This document shows positions 1 through 6,597 of a DNA stretch of 14,632 bases, in pieces. The translations under genes and the position numbers were made by a program. The stretch lies in assembly GCA_029941825.1 (NCBI GenBank), contig JAPYTM010000008.1, positions 1 through 14,632 on the forward strand. Direction: 5' to 3'. The notes beneath the pieces were generated by a model. It worked only from the letters and a program-made list of their open reading frames with translations, searched no databases and was not told the DNA's origin. How positions within the stretch are numbered: the first letter of the stretch is position 1; each line of letters opens with the position of its first letter. The DNA is from Candidatus Nitrosopumilus sp. Lineage in GTDB: Archaea > Thermoproteota > Nitrososphaeria > Nitrososphaerales > Nitrosopumilaceae.

Positions 1-792
1 GTTTCAGATTTTATTAAAATAGAAAATATTGAAGATGTGAAAAAAGGATTGGAAAGATTTGGGTGTCCCGTATTATTAAAAGCCAGAAGGGATGCATATG
101 ATGGTAGAGGGAATTATAAAATTAATTCAGAAGATGAAATTCAAAAAGCATTTGAATATTTTAAAGGTCAAGATTTGTTATTGGAGAAATTTATTCCATT
201 TAAAATGGAGGTATCTGTAATTGCATCACGAAACACTAAAGGTCAAATCAAAACATATCCACTAGTAGAAAATATTCATGAGGATAACATTTTACGTGAA
301 ACAATTGCCCCAGCCAGAGTCAGTGATAAAGTTACAAATAATGCTGAAGAAATTGCTAAAAAAACAATGACTGTTCTTAAAGGTGCAGGGATATTTGGCA
401 TAGAGATGTTTGTAACACACAATGATGATGTATTGATTAATGAAATTGCACCAAGGGTGCATAATTCAGGCCACCATACTTTACAATCTAGTGAAACCTC
501 TCAATTTGAACAACATCTTAGAGCAATTTTAGGTTTAGATCTAGGAAATACAAAATTAATTCATAATACTGTGATGTACAATATTTTGGGAACCCCGGGA
601 TTTGAGGGAGAATACAAACCCCTAGATATTTCAAAAGATAATTTATTTTTGAAAATGTATGGCAAAAAAATATCAAAACCATTACGAAAACTAGGACATT
701 TCAATCTAGTGGGAACAAAAGGAGAGTCAATTGATCAATTGTTACAAAACTTAGAGACCCTCAAAGAAAAAACTATTGTTAGGTCTATCTGA
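1..792 (+). CDS. purK: N5-carboxyaminoimidazole ribonucleotide synthase (PurK), 5'-truncated by window edge
   Basis: The product is the ATP-grasp enzyme of purine synthesis that converts AIR, bicarbonate and ATP to N5-CAIR in the cytoplasm. The frame is open from base 1, so the first GTG at 37 is internal and the true start lies upstream. The window shows 263 residues of a family usually near 370-390, so roughly the first 110 are missing. Visible family signatures (numbered from base 1) are the ATP-binding LLKARRDAYDGRGN near residues 25-38, EKFIPF at 62-67, YPLVENIHEDNILRETIAPA around 86-105, and the metal/ATP-site motif NEIAPR (147-152) followed by HNSGHHT and TSQFEQHLRAILGL. These distinguish PurK from PurT and from biotin carboxylase. 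It ends in TGA 16 bases before the next gene. purE is usually adjacent and would be expected upstream, outside the window. Confidence 0.95.
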   Translation, partial: VSDFIKIENIEDVKKGLERFGCPVLLKARRDAYDGRGNYKINSEDEIQKAFEYFKGQDLLLEKFIPFKMEVSVIASRNTKGQIKTYPLVENIHEDNILRETIAPARVSDKVTNNAEEIAKKTMTVLKGAGIFGIEMFVTHNDDVLINEIAPRVHNSGHHTLQSSETSQFEQHLRAILGLDLGNTKLIHNTVMYNILGTPGFEGEYKPLDISKDNLFLKMYGKKISKPLRKLGHFNLVGTKGESIDQLLQNLETLKEKTIVRSI

Positions 793-808
793 TTAGATTT
801 ATTAATTA

Positions 809-1219
809 TTGAAAATACGATTTGGTATGGCTCTTACAATGGCTCTGATAATTACAAGTATTGCAGTAGGTTTACTTGTACTTTATGGAGCAGATATCAT
901 AGTAGGATATAATTCAGATAATGGAGAAGGATTCATTCCATTTGATCATAAAATAAGAGGAATGGGATTAGGTCTTCCAGCAATGATATTGCCAATTATT
1001 GCGTTTGGTATTTCAAGAAAAGAACCATCAAAAGGACTAGGATTTTTAATAATAATTGCAGGGATTTTGATCATTACTGGTGGTGCTGTAGTTATCGGAA
1101 ATGCAGATATGTCTGCAGCATTAGAATCTGGAAGAAACATAGTTTCTGAAACAATGCCCATAGTTGTTGCGGGGTTAATACAGATTGGTTTAGGTATACT
1201 TAAAATCAAAAAATCCTAA
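809..1219 (+). CDS. Small four-helix integral membrane protein, unknown function
   Basis: I do not recognise this 136-residue protein. It has four likely transmembrane segments at about residues 7-31, 51-68, 76-97 and 114-132. Short charged loops separate them (a GYNSDNGEGFIPFDHKIRG extracytoplasmic-looking loop and an SRKEPSKG loop), and the tail KIKKS is basic. The start is TTG at 809, giving MKIRFGMALT; an in-frame ATG at 827 would remove only six residues and keep the first helix. It begins 16 bases after purK and may be co-transcribed with it, although no functional link to purine synthesis is evident. Glycine-rich helices and the lack of catalytic motifs leave transporter, scaffold or sensor roles all possible. 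Confidence 0.7.
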   Translation: MKIRFGMALTMALIITSIAVGLLVLYGADIIVGYNSDNGEGFIPFDHKIRGMGLGLPAMILPIIAFGISRKEPSKGLGFLIIIAGILIITGGAVVIGNADMSAALESGRNIVSETMPIVVAGLIQIGLGILKIKKS

Positions 1220-1229
1220 ATGAATAACA

Positions 1230-1370
1230 TTGCCTATCTGTACAAAATGCAATAATGATGTAAAAAAGGTCTATGACTGTGATCATACTGATTTTGAAGA
1301 GTATTGTGTAGAGTGTTATACTGAATTACATTACTATTTGACAGAAAAGGAACAAGACAATGTTAACTGA
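1230..1370 (+). CDS. 46-residue zinc-ribbon-like mini-protein
   Basis: Reading from TTG 1230 gives a 46-residue protein with cysteines at 4, 7, 17, 26 and 29. They form two CxxC knuckles (CTKC, CVEC) with CDH between them, the pattern of a small zinc-binding fold. The rest is acidic and Tyr-rich. It begins 10 bases after the membrane-protein gene. Its 3' end overlaps the next gene by 11 bases (that gene's ATG is at 1360), which suggests translational coupling. A TATA-like CTTAAAAT lies at 1199-1206, about 27 bases before the TTG, so it could also be the leaderless first gene of the following set. No target or enzyme activity can be assigned. Confidence 0.65.
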   Translation: MPICTKCNNDVKKVYDCDHTDFEEYCVECYTELHYYLTEKEQDNVN

Positions 1371-1614
1371 TAGAGAAATTGCAATTTATTCCCTAGGTAA
1401 AACTGAAGGAGTGAATTCCATAGCTGAAACATTAGGTAAAGGACTTGGTGATGAAAAATATATAGAATCCTGGAATAAAACTATGAAACTTTTAGGAATT
1501 GAGATACCTCTAAAAGATTTAGAGAAAATATATAATGAATTTTCAAAAAAAATGGAACAAGTATTAGCCTCAAATGAAGTAAGCTCAAGTAAACCAAAAA
1601 AAGAAAAATGCTAA
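1360..1614 (+). CDS. Hypothetical 84-residue helical protein
   Basis: Function is not recognised. The 84-residue product starts at ATG 1360, inside the last codons of the Cys-rich mini-gene. It is predominantly helical and soluble, with IAIYSLGKTEGVNSIAETLGKGLGDEKY in its first half, an EIPLKDLEKIYNEFSKKMEQVL amphipathic helix, and a disordered basic tail (SSSKPKKEKC). No signal peptide, membrane segment or catalytic motif is visible. The overlap with the zinc-ribbon-like ORF suggests the two proteins are produced together and perhaps act together; this is inference. It could be a lineage-restricted protein. Confidence 0.65.
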   Translation: MLTDREIAIYSLGKTEGVNSIAETLGKGLGDEKYIESWNKTMKLLGIEIPLKDLEKIYNEFSKKMEQVLASNEVSSSKPKKEKC

Positions 1615-1645
1615 AGATAAAATAGTTTAGATTAAACACTTTGCC

Positions 1646-2257
1646 GTGAAAGAAATTTCCATATCTTCATTATTGGATAGTATGGCAGATACTGGAAATT
1701 ATGCAGATGACATATGGAAAACATGTTTAGATGAAAAAAGAAAAAGATACAAAAGAAAAGATATTAACAATTCATTAAAAAAATTAGAAATTCTAGGATT
1801 TATCAAAAAAAATAGAATTACAAATACGGATGAATATTATGACAAATTATCATATTCAAATCCTGAGGATTATGTTGGATTTGTAAACAATATCATGTTT
1901 AGTAATGAATCTCAAATAAAAAAAGCATTAAAAAAATTAGAATTCAAAAGAATATTTGAAGACATTTCTAAAGATCTCAATTCATACAAATTAGGATCAC
2001 GTAGTAAAATTGATTATGAAAAATTATTAGACGCATTTTCAAATTTGATGGAACTTGCATCATCAATATTATTAGTTAAAGAAACTAGTACCAGTGAAAA
2101 ATTAAAAAAATCATTAATAAGTTGTTATAATGAAATCAAAGAAACTCTTGATCAAACCAATGATGAATTAATCATAGGTAGAAAATCAAATGAAATAATC
2201 TTGATAGAAAGACGTTTTGCAGGAAGAATACCAAATAAAGGATATCTTAAACTATAA
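1646..2257 (+). CDS. Hypothetical 203-residue protein with possible N-terminal winged-helix domain
   Basis: No family is recognised. The start is GTG at 1646; a TAAAATAG element at about 1618-1625 lies near the expected TATA distance. Residues ~1-75 read like a winged-helix arrangement: a short helix (ISSLLDSMADTG), then ADDIWKTCLDEKRKRYKRKDINNSLKKLEILGFIKK as a putative recognition region, then a strand-turn segment. The rest is long, charged and helical, with IKKALKKLEFKRIFEDISKDL and LLDAFSNLMELASSILLV. The C-terminus (RRFAGRIPNKGYLKL) is basic. It lies 31 bases after the preceding small gene on the same strand. A DNA-binding regulator is the most natural reading, but the winged-helix call rests on my reading of the pattern only. 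Confidence 0.6.
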   Translation: MKEISISSLLDSMADTGNYADDIWKTCLDEKRKRYKRKDINNSLKKLEILGFIKKNRITNTDEYYDKLSYSNPEDYVGFVNNIMFSNESQIKKALKKLEFKRIFEDISKDLNSYKLGSRSKIDYEKLLDAFSNLMELASSILLVKETSTSEKLKKSLISCYNEIKETLDQTNDELIIGRKSNEIILIERRFAGRIPNKGYLKL

Positions 2258-2427
2258 AATTTAGGCATGAATTTGGGGTGATTAACAATCCCAGAAACTA
2301 GGTTGATAAAATTAACTAAAAAAAATTTGGTTAGATTTAATAAAAAAATACAAGATTTTTAAATTTACAAAATCATTACAAATTAAAATTTTAACTATTT
2401 TATACTCTAAAAAGATGACTCAGGTAG
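2258..2427. other. Intergenic region with no gene
   Basis: A 170-base AT-rich spacer with no ORF of coding character on either strand. Its 3' end carries the TATA-like box for the nucleotidyltransferase gene. Confidence 0.6.
2397..2405 (+). promoter_or_regulatory. TATA-like box for the nucleotidyltransferase gene
   Basis: ATTTTATAC is centred about 27 bases before the TTG at 2428. This is the archaeal TATA-to-start spacing expected for a leaderless transcript and supports the TTG start. The nearby ATG at 2415 is in another frame. Confidence 0.5.
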
Positions 2428-3096
2428 TTGAAAGCAATAATTTTGGCAGGGGGTATAGGTAAAAGACTAAAACCAATTACAGATTATGTTCCAAAATCTT
2501 TAGTTCCCATAAAAAATATTCCAATCATTGAATGGCAAATAAAATATTTAAAAAAATTTGGAGTGTCTGAAGTAATCATTTGTAGTGGTTACAAAACAGA
2601 GATGATTGAAAACTATCTAAATGTAAAGAATGTTGGTGTTAAAATAAAATTTTCAATTGAAAAATACCCGTTAGGTACAGGTGGAGCAATTAAAAAAGCG
2701 GGTAAAATGATTAAGGATAAATCATTTTTTGTAATTAATGGAGACACAATTACAAATATTGATTTAAAAAAACTTTCAACAAAACCAAATGCAATAGCTG
2801 CAATTGAATTAAGAACAAAATTTGGAATTTTAGAAACCAATGATGAAAAAATAGTAAACTTTCAAGAGAAAAAAGAGATTCAAAATGTATGGATGAATGC
2901 TGGAATATATCATCTTCAAAGAGATACACTCAAAGAATTACCACATAAAGGAGATATTGAAAAAACACTATTTCCAGATTATGCAAAAAAAGGCAAACTC
3001 AACATAGTTAAATTTAAAAATGTAAAATGGTATTCAATAGACTCTTTCAAAGATATGGAAGATTGTGCATTAGAAGTAGAAAAAATAATAAAATAA
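2428..3096 (+). CDS. Nucleotidyltransferase family protein (sugar-1-phosphate NTP transferase)
   Basis: The 222-residue product is a compact member of the NTP_transferase (GT-A/Rossmann-like) family, which joins an NTP and a sugar 1-phosphate to make an NDP-sugar for glycan or S-layer glycosylation pathways. Visible motifs are the nucleotide-binding AGGIGKRLKPIT (7-18) followed by PKSLVPI (22-28), the base/sugar-contact PLGTGGAI (81-88), and the metal-binding aspartate in NGDT (104-107). The length matches short bacterial/archaeal heptose-1-phosphate or mannose-1-phosphate guanylyltransferase-like proteins without a left-handed beta-helix acyltransferase domain. Substrate and nucleotide cannot be told from sequence. 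The start is TTG at 2428, placing MKAIILAGG exactly at the conserved N-terminus. No other sugar gene is adjacent. Confidence 0.88.
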   Translation: MKAIILAGGIGKRLKPITDYVPKSLVPIKNIPIIEWQIKYLKKFGVSEVIICSGYKTEMIENYLNVKNVGVKIKFSIEKYPLGTGGAIKKAGKMIKDKSFFVINGDTITNIDLKKLSTKPNAIAAIELRTKFGILETNDEKIVNFQEKKEIQNVWMNAGIYHLQRDTLKELPHKGDIEKTLFPDYAKKGKLNIVKFKNVKWYSIDSFKDMEDCALEVEKIIK

Positions 3097-3100
3097 AATT

Positions 3101-3247
3101 TTATGCACCAGTTCTATGTAGTGTTACCATCATGTATGCTACTTCTTCAACAAATGACTCATCATGACTAGATAGGGTGTATTGTGTAGCATCATTCCAA
3201 AAAGTTGTCTTTTGGGATGGGGTTTCAGTAAAAATTTGTTCGTTCAA
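3101..3247 (-). CDS. 48-residue small ORF convergent with the nucleotidyltransferase gene
   Basis: The minus strand has a 48-residue ORF from TTG 3247 to TAA at 3103-3101, ending four bases past the stop of the convergent nucleotidyltransferase gene. The product starts MNEQIFTETPSQKTTFWND and ends YMMVTLHRTGA. It is soluble and mixed in composition, with no poly-Lys/Asn low complexity, unlike random AT-rich frames. An in-frame TAA two codons upstream fixes the start region, and a TATA-like AATATTATC lies at 3271-3279, about 28 bases upstream, fitting a leaderless mRNA. The function is unknown. It lies divergent to the LLM-thiolase operon. Codon usage like its neighbours and the promoter spacing support a real gene, but homology was not tested. 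Confidence 0.55.
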   Translation of the reverse strand: MNEQIFTETPSQKTTFWNDATQYTLSSHDESFVEEVAYMMVTLHRTGA

Positions 3248-3270
3248 TAATTACGTTGTAAATTTGATCT

Positions 3271-3279
3271 GATAATATT
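3271..3279 (-). promoter_or_regulatory. TATA-like box for the 48-residue minus-strand ORF
   Basis: On the minus strand the sequence reads AATATTATC, centred about 28 bases before TTG 3247. The call rests on spacing and composition only. Confidence 0.35.
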
Positions 3280-3320
3280 CGACCTCAATCAAAATTAACC
3301 TATTACTAAAACAGATACAC

Positions 3321-3340
3321 TAGAATATCCAGATATTCTA
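3321..3340. promoter_or_regulatory. 20-bp perfect palindrome (candidate operator) at the LLM-thiolase promoter
   Basis: TAGAATATC and GATATTCTA are perfect 9-bp inverted arms separated by CA. The element ends 8 bases before the ATG at 3349. It therefore covers the position where the TATA box of a leaderless transcript should lie (around 3322-3328). A dimeric regulator bound here would block TBP/TFB or polymerase, which is the usual logic of archaeal repressors. The operator role is inference. In such AT-rich DNA one arm pair of this length is not impossible by chance, so the position is the main argument. Confidence 0.45.
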
Positions 3341-3348
3341 TCCATTCC

Positions 3349-4314
3349 ATGCGTACAGCGTTTAGTTTAGGATCATTACTTTCAATAAATCAGGTTTTAG
3401 AGTGCTCAGAAATTCTATCCAAGACAAAAGTGGATACAATTTGGGTCCCAGAAACTTGGGGCATGGAAAATTTTTCAATGTTAAGTGCAGTATCGGTTAA
3501 AACATCAACTCAAAAAATAGGCTCATCTATCATTAACATCTATTCTAGAAGTCCATCAGTTATTGCGATGGGTGCAGCAACTGTAGATACATTATCTAAT
3601 GGACGATTGATTTTAGGTCTTGGAACAAGTAGTTTACCAATAATTGATGATTTTCATGGTTACAAATTTGAAAATCCCATACAACGAATGAAGGAATATG
3701 TGGAAATTATCCGATTGATATTATCTGGAAAACAAGTAAAATATACTGGTGAAATTTTTAATTTAAATGGTTTTTCATTGTTGATTAAACCAAAAAGAGA
3801 AACAATTCCAATTTATTTGGCAGCAGTAAATCAAAAAATGGTTGATCTTGCTTGGAATATTGGAGATGGTGTAATTTTCTATCTTAGACCATTAAATGAA
3901 ATGAAAAAAACAATATCTAAAATGCAAACAAGGAAAAAAATAAACATTACATGTCAAATAATTACTTGTGTTGCAGAAGATTCAGAAAAAGCAGTTGAAC
4001 GTGCTAAAAAAACAGTGGCATTTTATGTATCGGTAGGTAAAGTATATAGAGACTTTTTAGCAAAAAATGGATTTAAAAATGATATAGATAACATATTTGC
4101 TGAATTCAAAAAAACAGGGTTTAAATCAAATCATCAATTTGTTTCAGATTCAATGATAAAATCATTATGTATATCTGGAAATTCTGAAGAATGTAAAAAA
4201 CAGTTACAAAATTTTAGGCAGACAGGACTTGATTTACCAATAATACAATTTAATCCAATTGGAGATACAGTAGAATCCTTCAAACTATTTGAAAAAACAT
4301 TTCTAGATGAATGA
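3349..4314 (+). CDS. LLM-class (luciferase-like) F420/flavin-dependent oxidoreductase
   Basis: This 321-residue protein is a bacterial-luciferase-like TIM barrel of the family that includes methylene-H4MPT reductase (Mer), F420-dependent dehydrogenases and flavin monooxygenases. It starts MRTAFSLGSLLSINQVLE, with the barrel strand VDTIWVPETW at 28-37. The coenzyme-region signature SRSPSVIAMGAATVDTLSNGR spans 66-86 and is followed by LILGLGTSS (87-95) and HGYKFENPIQRMKEYVEIIRLIL (about 103-125). Archaeal annotation pipelines often label such proteins Mer, but that substrate is not established here. ATG 3349 lies behind a palindrome at the core-promoter position. The 3' end overlaps the thiolase gene by 8 bases, so it is translationally coupled to a carbon-carbon bond enzyme. 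An F420- or flavin-dependent redox step on a thioester, ketone or aldehyde intermediate is a reasonable inference. Confidence 0.85.
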   Translation: MRTAFSLGSLLSINQVLECSEILSKTKVDTIWVPETWGMENFSMLSAVSVKTSTQKIGSSIINIYSRSPSVIAMGAATVDTLSNGRLILGLGTSSLPIIDDFHGYKFENPIQRMKEYVEIIRLILSGKQVKYTGEIFNLNGFSLLIKPKRETIPIYLAAVNQKMVDLAWNIGDGVIFYLRPLNEMKKTISKMQTRKKINITCQIITCVAEDSEKAVERAKKTVAFYVSVGKVYRDFLAKNGFKNDIDNIFAEFKKTGFKSNHQFVSDSMIKSLCISGNSEECKKQLQNFRQTGLDLPIIQFNPIGDTVESFKLFEKTFLDE

Positions 4315-5425
4315 TATGGTAAAAGTAGGTATTGCAGCATATGGAATAACACCATTTACAAAAAATGATCAAAAAATAGAATCATCTTTACTTGAATCAA
4401 CAAAAAATCTTTTTGATAACAATCCAAAAATTGATAGAGATAGTATTGATGCAGTATTAGTATCAACAAATAACAATTCAAAATATCTATCTCCAATTTT
4501 GTCTGAAATGGCAGGAATTCAGCCTAAAATTGCACACACTGTAGAAAGTTTGTGTAATTCAGGCACGAATTCAATAGTTTCAGCATATTCGTACATCGCA
4601 TCAGGTCTTGCAGATATTGTTCTAATCAGCGGTGCTGAACGATATGATAGTCCGGGACAAATATTAGATTGGGATAATTCCAGAGGGGAATTTAAACATC
4701 CAATTTTTTGGGCATCCATTTTTACAAAATCATACAAAAGAAAATATTCTATTTCAGATGAACAACTAGCACTTGTTTCAGTAAAAAATCATAAACAAGC
4801 AAAAAACAATCCAAATGCAATTTCAAAGAAAACATACACGATTCAGGATGTGCTAAATTCAAAAAAACTTACAGAGGATCTTAAACTATTGGATTGTTCA
4901 AGACCATGTACTGGTAGTGCATCCATCATTCTTGCATCTGAGGAATCAATAAAAAAACTAACAGATACACCAGTTTGGATTACAGGGATTGGTCAAAAAA
5001 CAACATCTGCAGGATTTACAAAAAACAAATCCATGGGTTCAATGGAATCAACTAAACTTGCAGGTAATAGTGCATTACAAATGGCAAATTGTAACATTTC
5101 AGATATTGATGTAGTAGAAATACATGATGCGTTTTCTGTTTGTGAACCAATGGCATTAGAATCACTAGGATTTGTAAATGTTGGAAATGGTACTAGTATG
5201 ATAAAAGAATTGCATGATACAAATAATTTTAAAGTTAATCCAAGAGGAGGGTTAATTGGTTCAGGACATCCACTTGGTGCAACAGGTATTGCTCAAACTA
5301 TAGAAATCACACAACAACTTCAATCAGTTGCAGGAAAAAGACAAGTCGATAATGCAAGAATTGGGTTGATACATAACATGTCAGCAGCTGCTACATCCTC
5401 AACAGTATTGGTTTTAGAAAAATGA
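4307..5425 (+). CDS. Thiolase / acetyl-CoA acetyltransferase, SCP-x (archaeal) type
   Basis: The 372-residue cytoplasmic enzyme belongs to the SCP-x/archaeal thiolase family, which forms or cleaves beta-ketoacyl-CoA. The nucleophilic cysteine is in SLCNSGTNSI (Cys83). The C-terminal half has EIHDAF (His273) and the catalytic-loop NPRGGLIGSGHPLGATG (311-327, His321). The classical second-cysteine CxG motif is replaced by HNMSAAATSSTVL near the end, as in the archaeal group that works with a DUF35 partner. ATG 4307 overlaps the LLM gene by 8 bases; an ATG at 4316 is an alternative giving MVKVGIAAYG. The stop overlaps the DUF35 gene start (ATGA). In thaumarchaea thiolases serve the 3-hydroxypropionate/4-hydroxybutyrate cycle and isoprenoid synthesis. 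Whether this copy does either, or handles another acyl-CoA, is unknown. Confidence 0.9.
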   Translation: MNDMVKVGIAAYGITPFTKNDQKIESSLLESTKNLFDNNPKIDRDSIDAVLVSTNNNSKYLSPILSEMAGIQPKIAHTVESLCNSGTNSIVSAYSYIASGLADIVLISGAERYDSPGQILDWDNSRGEFKHPIFWASIFTKSYKRKYSISDEQLALVSVKNHKQAKNNPNAISKKTYTIQDVLNSKKLTEDLKLLDCSRPCTGSASIILASEESIKKLTDTPVWITGIGQKTTSAGFTKNKSMGSMESTKLAGNSALQMANCNISDIDVVEIHDAFSVCEPMALESLGFVNVGNGTSMIKELHDTNNFKVNPRGGLIGSGHPLGATGIAQTIEITQQLQSVAGKRQVDNARIGLIHNMSAAATSSTVLVLEK

Positions 5426-5730
5426 CTTTTGAAACAGAGTTAACTAATGGAGTGTTTTGTATTCCTGAATGTAATGTTTGTAAAAAAATTGTTTGGCCAC
5501 CTGCTGAATTCTGTAACCATTGTTTTGGCACAATATCTCTAAAAAAAGGTGATTTTATGGGTAAAATAATTGAATTTTCAAAGCAAAATGAAGAATATTT
5601 TTGTCTAGTTGAATTTGAAAATACAGTAAGAATAATGGCAAAGATGATCCAAATGCCAAAAATAGATCAACTAGTAAAAATTAAAAAATGTGGAATTAGT
5701 GATGGAAATTATTTTTTCTACATTAATTAA
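5422..5730 (+). CDS. DUF35 zinc-ribbon/OB-fold acyl-CoA-binding protein
   Basis: This 102-residue protein has an N-terminal rubredoxin-like zinc ribbon with Cys17, Cys20, Cys31 and Cys34 (ECNVCKKIVWPPAEFCNHC). A short beta-rich OB-fold region follows (GKIIEFSKQ ... VRIMAKMIQ ... QLVKIKKC). This is the DUF35 (OB_aCoA_assoc) architecture. Characterised homologues bridge archaeal acetoacetyl-CoA thiolase and HMG-CoA synthase, or act with SCP-x thiolases and MaoC-like hydratases. Its ATG lies inside the thiolase stop (4-base ATGA overlap), so a stoichiometric thiolase-DUF35 complex is expected. At 102 residues it is slightly short for the family (about 120-150). No HMG-CoA synthase gene is adjacent, which argues against a complete mevalonate module here. 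It converges with, and overlaps by 8 bases, the methyltransferase-like gene. Confidence 0.88.
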   Translation: MTFETELTNGVFCIPECNVCKKIVWPPAEFCNHCFGTISLKKGDFMGKIIEFSKQNEEYFCLVEFENTVRIMAKMIQMPKIDQLVKIKKCGISDGNYFFYIN

Positions 5731-6550
5731 ATTTGGTATAGATGTAAGGGGTTTCAACCATTTGATCAAATGTCCAAACAGTAGGTAAAAACACTGTATC
5801 AATTACAGACAAATTATGTTTATCAATTAATGAATTCCATCCACCATTAGTTAGATTTTGAGAGAGTTCTTTCCTTGAATTAGTTCCAGCAAACACTATT
5901 CCCGTATTTTTTTTTAAATTTGTAATAGAATTAATTTTATCAATAATCCTTGTCGCTAAAATATCTCCACCCATTTGAGGTAAACCCCCAATAAAAAAAA
6001 CAGGGTTAGTTAATTGTATGTTCGAGTAATTAAACTCTAATGCATCTGCACAGTGTGGGTTAAAATTTTGATTAGTGTCTTGTGCAATTGTTTTTTGTAA
6101 TTCTACTAGAACATCATCAATTTCAATACTATGTGTAGTTAATCCCAAAATTTTCCCACAAAATGCAATTCTGCCATCCCCTGAACCAATGTCTACCAAT
6201 TCTTTGTAGCCTAAATTATTTGCAATAGATGCCATAATGTATGCAGACATTATCCATGTAGGATAAAATGGTTGACAACTTGAACCATGTTTTATGCTGT
6301 TTAACCAATATTGATTGATATCACCTTCATAAATAGTGCATAAAATATCATTAATTTTTTCTTCAAATGTGTTAAAGTAAATAGGATTTTTTTGAGCAAA
6401 ATTATGTAATAATTCTAAATGAGATTCATCAATATTGAATTGTTTTGATGTATTTGTGGGTATTACTTCTTGAATATGTGCATTACCAGTATAATTTTTT
6501 GCAAAATTCTGTTTTATTACGACTAGATTTTTGATGATTTCATCAAACAT
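5723..6550 (-). CDS. SAM-dependent methyltransferase-like protein (GDGR motif), unknown substrate
   Basis: The 275-residue protein has a class I methyltransferase core. Motif I reads VDIGSGDGRIAF (119-130), followed by the acidic post-II strand SIEIDD (141-146) and a CADALEF segment that resembles the region contacting adenine. The GSGDGRI form of motif I resembles archaeal lysine methyltransferase (aKMT)/FAM173-type enzymes, so a protein-lysine target is one possibility; this is inference. The first ~95 residues are a helical domain unlike the minimal aKMT core, ending in GSSCQPFYPTWIMSAYIM just before the Rossmann fold. ATG 6550 has a TATA-like TTTATCATA at 6572-6580 (26 bases upstream), fitting a leaderless mRNA. 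Its stop interleaves with that of the DUF35 gene (TTAATTAA). It may be unrelated in function to that operon. Confidence 0.7.
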   Translation of the reverse strand: MFDEIIKNLVVIKQNFAKNYTGNAHIQEVIPTNTSKQFNIDESHLELLHNFAQKNPIYFNTFEEKINDILCTIYEGDINQYWLNSIKHGSSCQPFYPTWIMSAYIMASIANNLGYKELVDIGSGDGRIAFCGKILGLTTHSIEIDDVLVELQKTIAQDTNQNFNPHCADALEFNYSNIQLTNPVFFIGGLPQMGGDILATRIIDKINSITNLKKNTGIVFAGTNSRKELSQNLTNGGWNSLIDKHNLSVIDTVFLPTVWTFDQMVETPYIYTKFN

Positions 6551-6571
6551 GAATTATGTAAAATTACAGGG

Positions 6572-6580
6572 TATGATAAA
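6572..6580 (-). promoter_or_regulatory. TATA-like box for the methyltransferase-like gene
   Basis: TTTATCATA on the minus strand is centred 26 bases before ATG 6550, the standard distance for a leaderless archaeal transcript. Confidence 0.4.
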
Positions 6581-6597
6581 CTCATTGTGACTAAAAA

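Noticed and set aside
946..1209. An 87-codon frame antisense to the four-helix membrane protein
   Set aside because: It is the complement of the hydrophobic coding sequence (Pro/Ile-rich) with no independent support; the plus frame has clear transmembrane segments.
2312..2334. AT-rich inverted repeat that could be a terminator after the 203-residue gene
   Set aside because: The stem depends on G-T pairs, lies 55 bases past the stop, and consists mainly of an A-run facing a T-run.
3349..4314. Assignment of the LLM protein as true methylene-tetrahydromethanopterin reductase (mer)
   Set aside because: The family signature is shared by many F420/flavin enzymes. Context with thiolase/DUF35 does not support a C1 role, so only the family is given.
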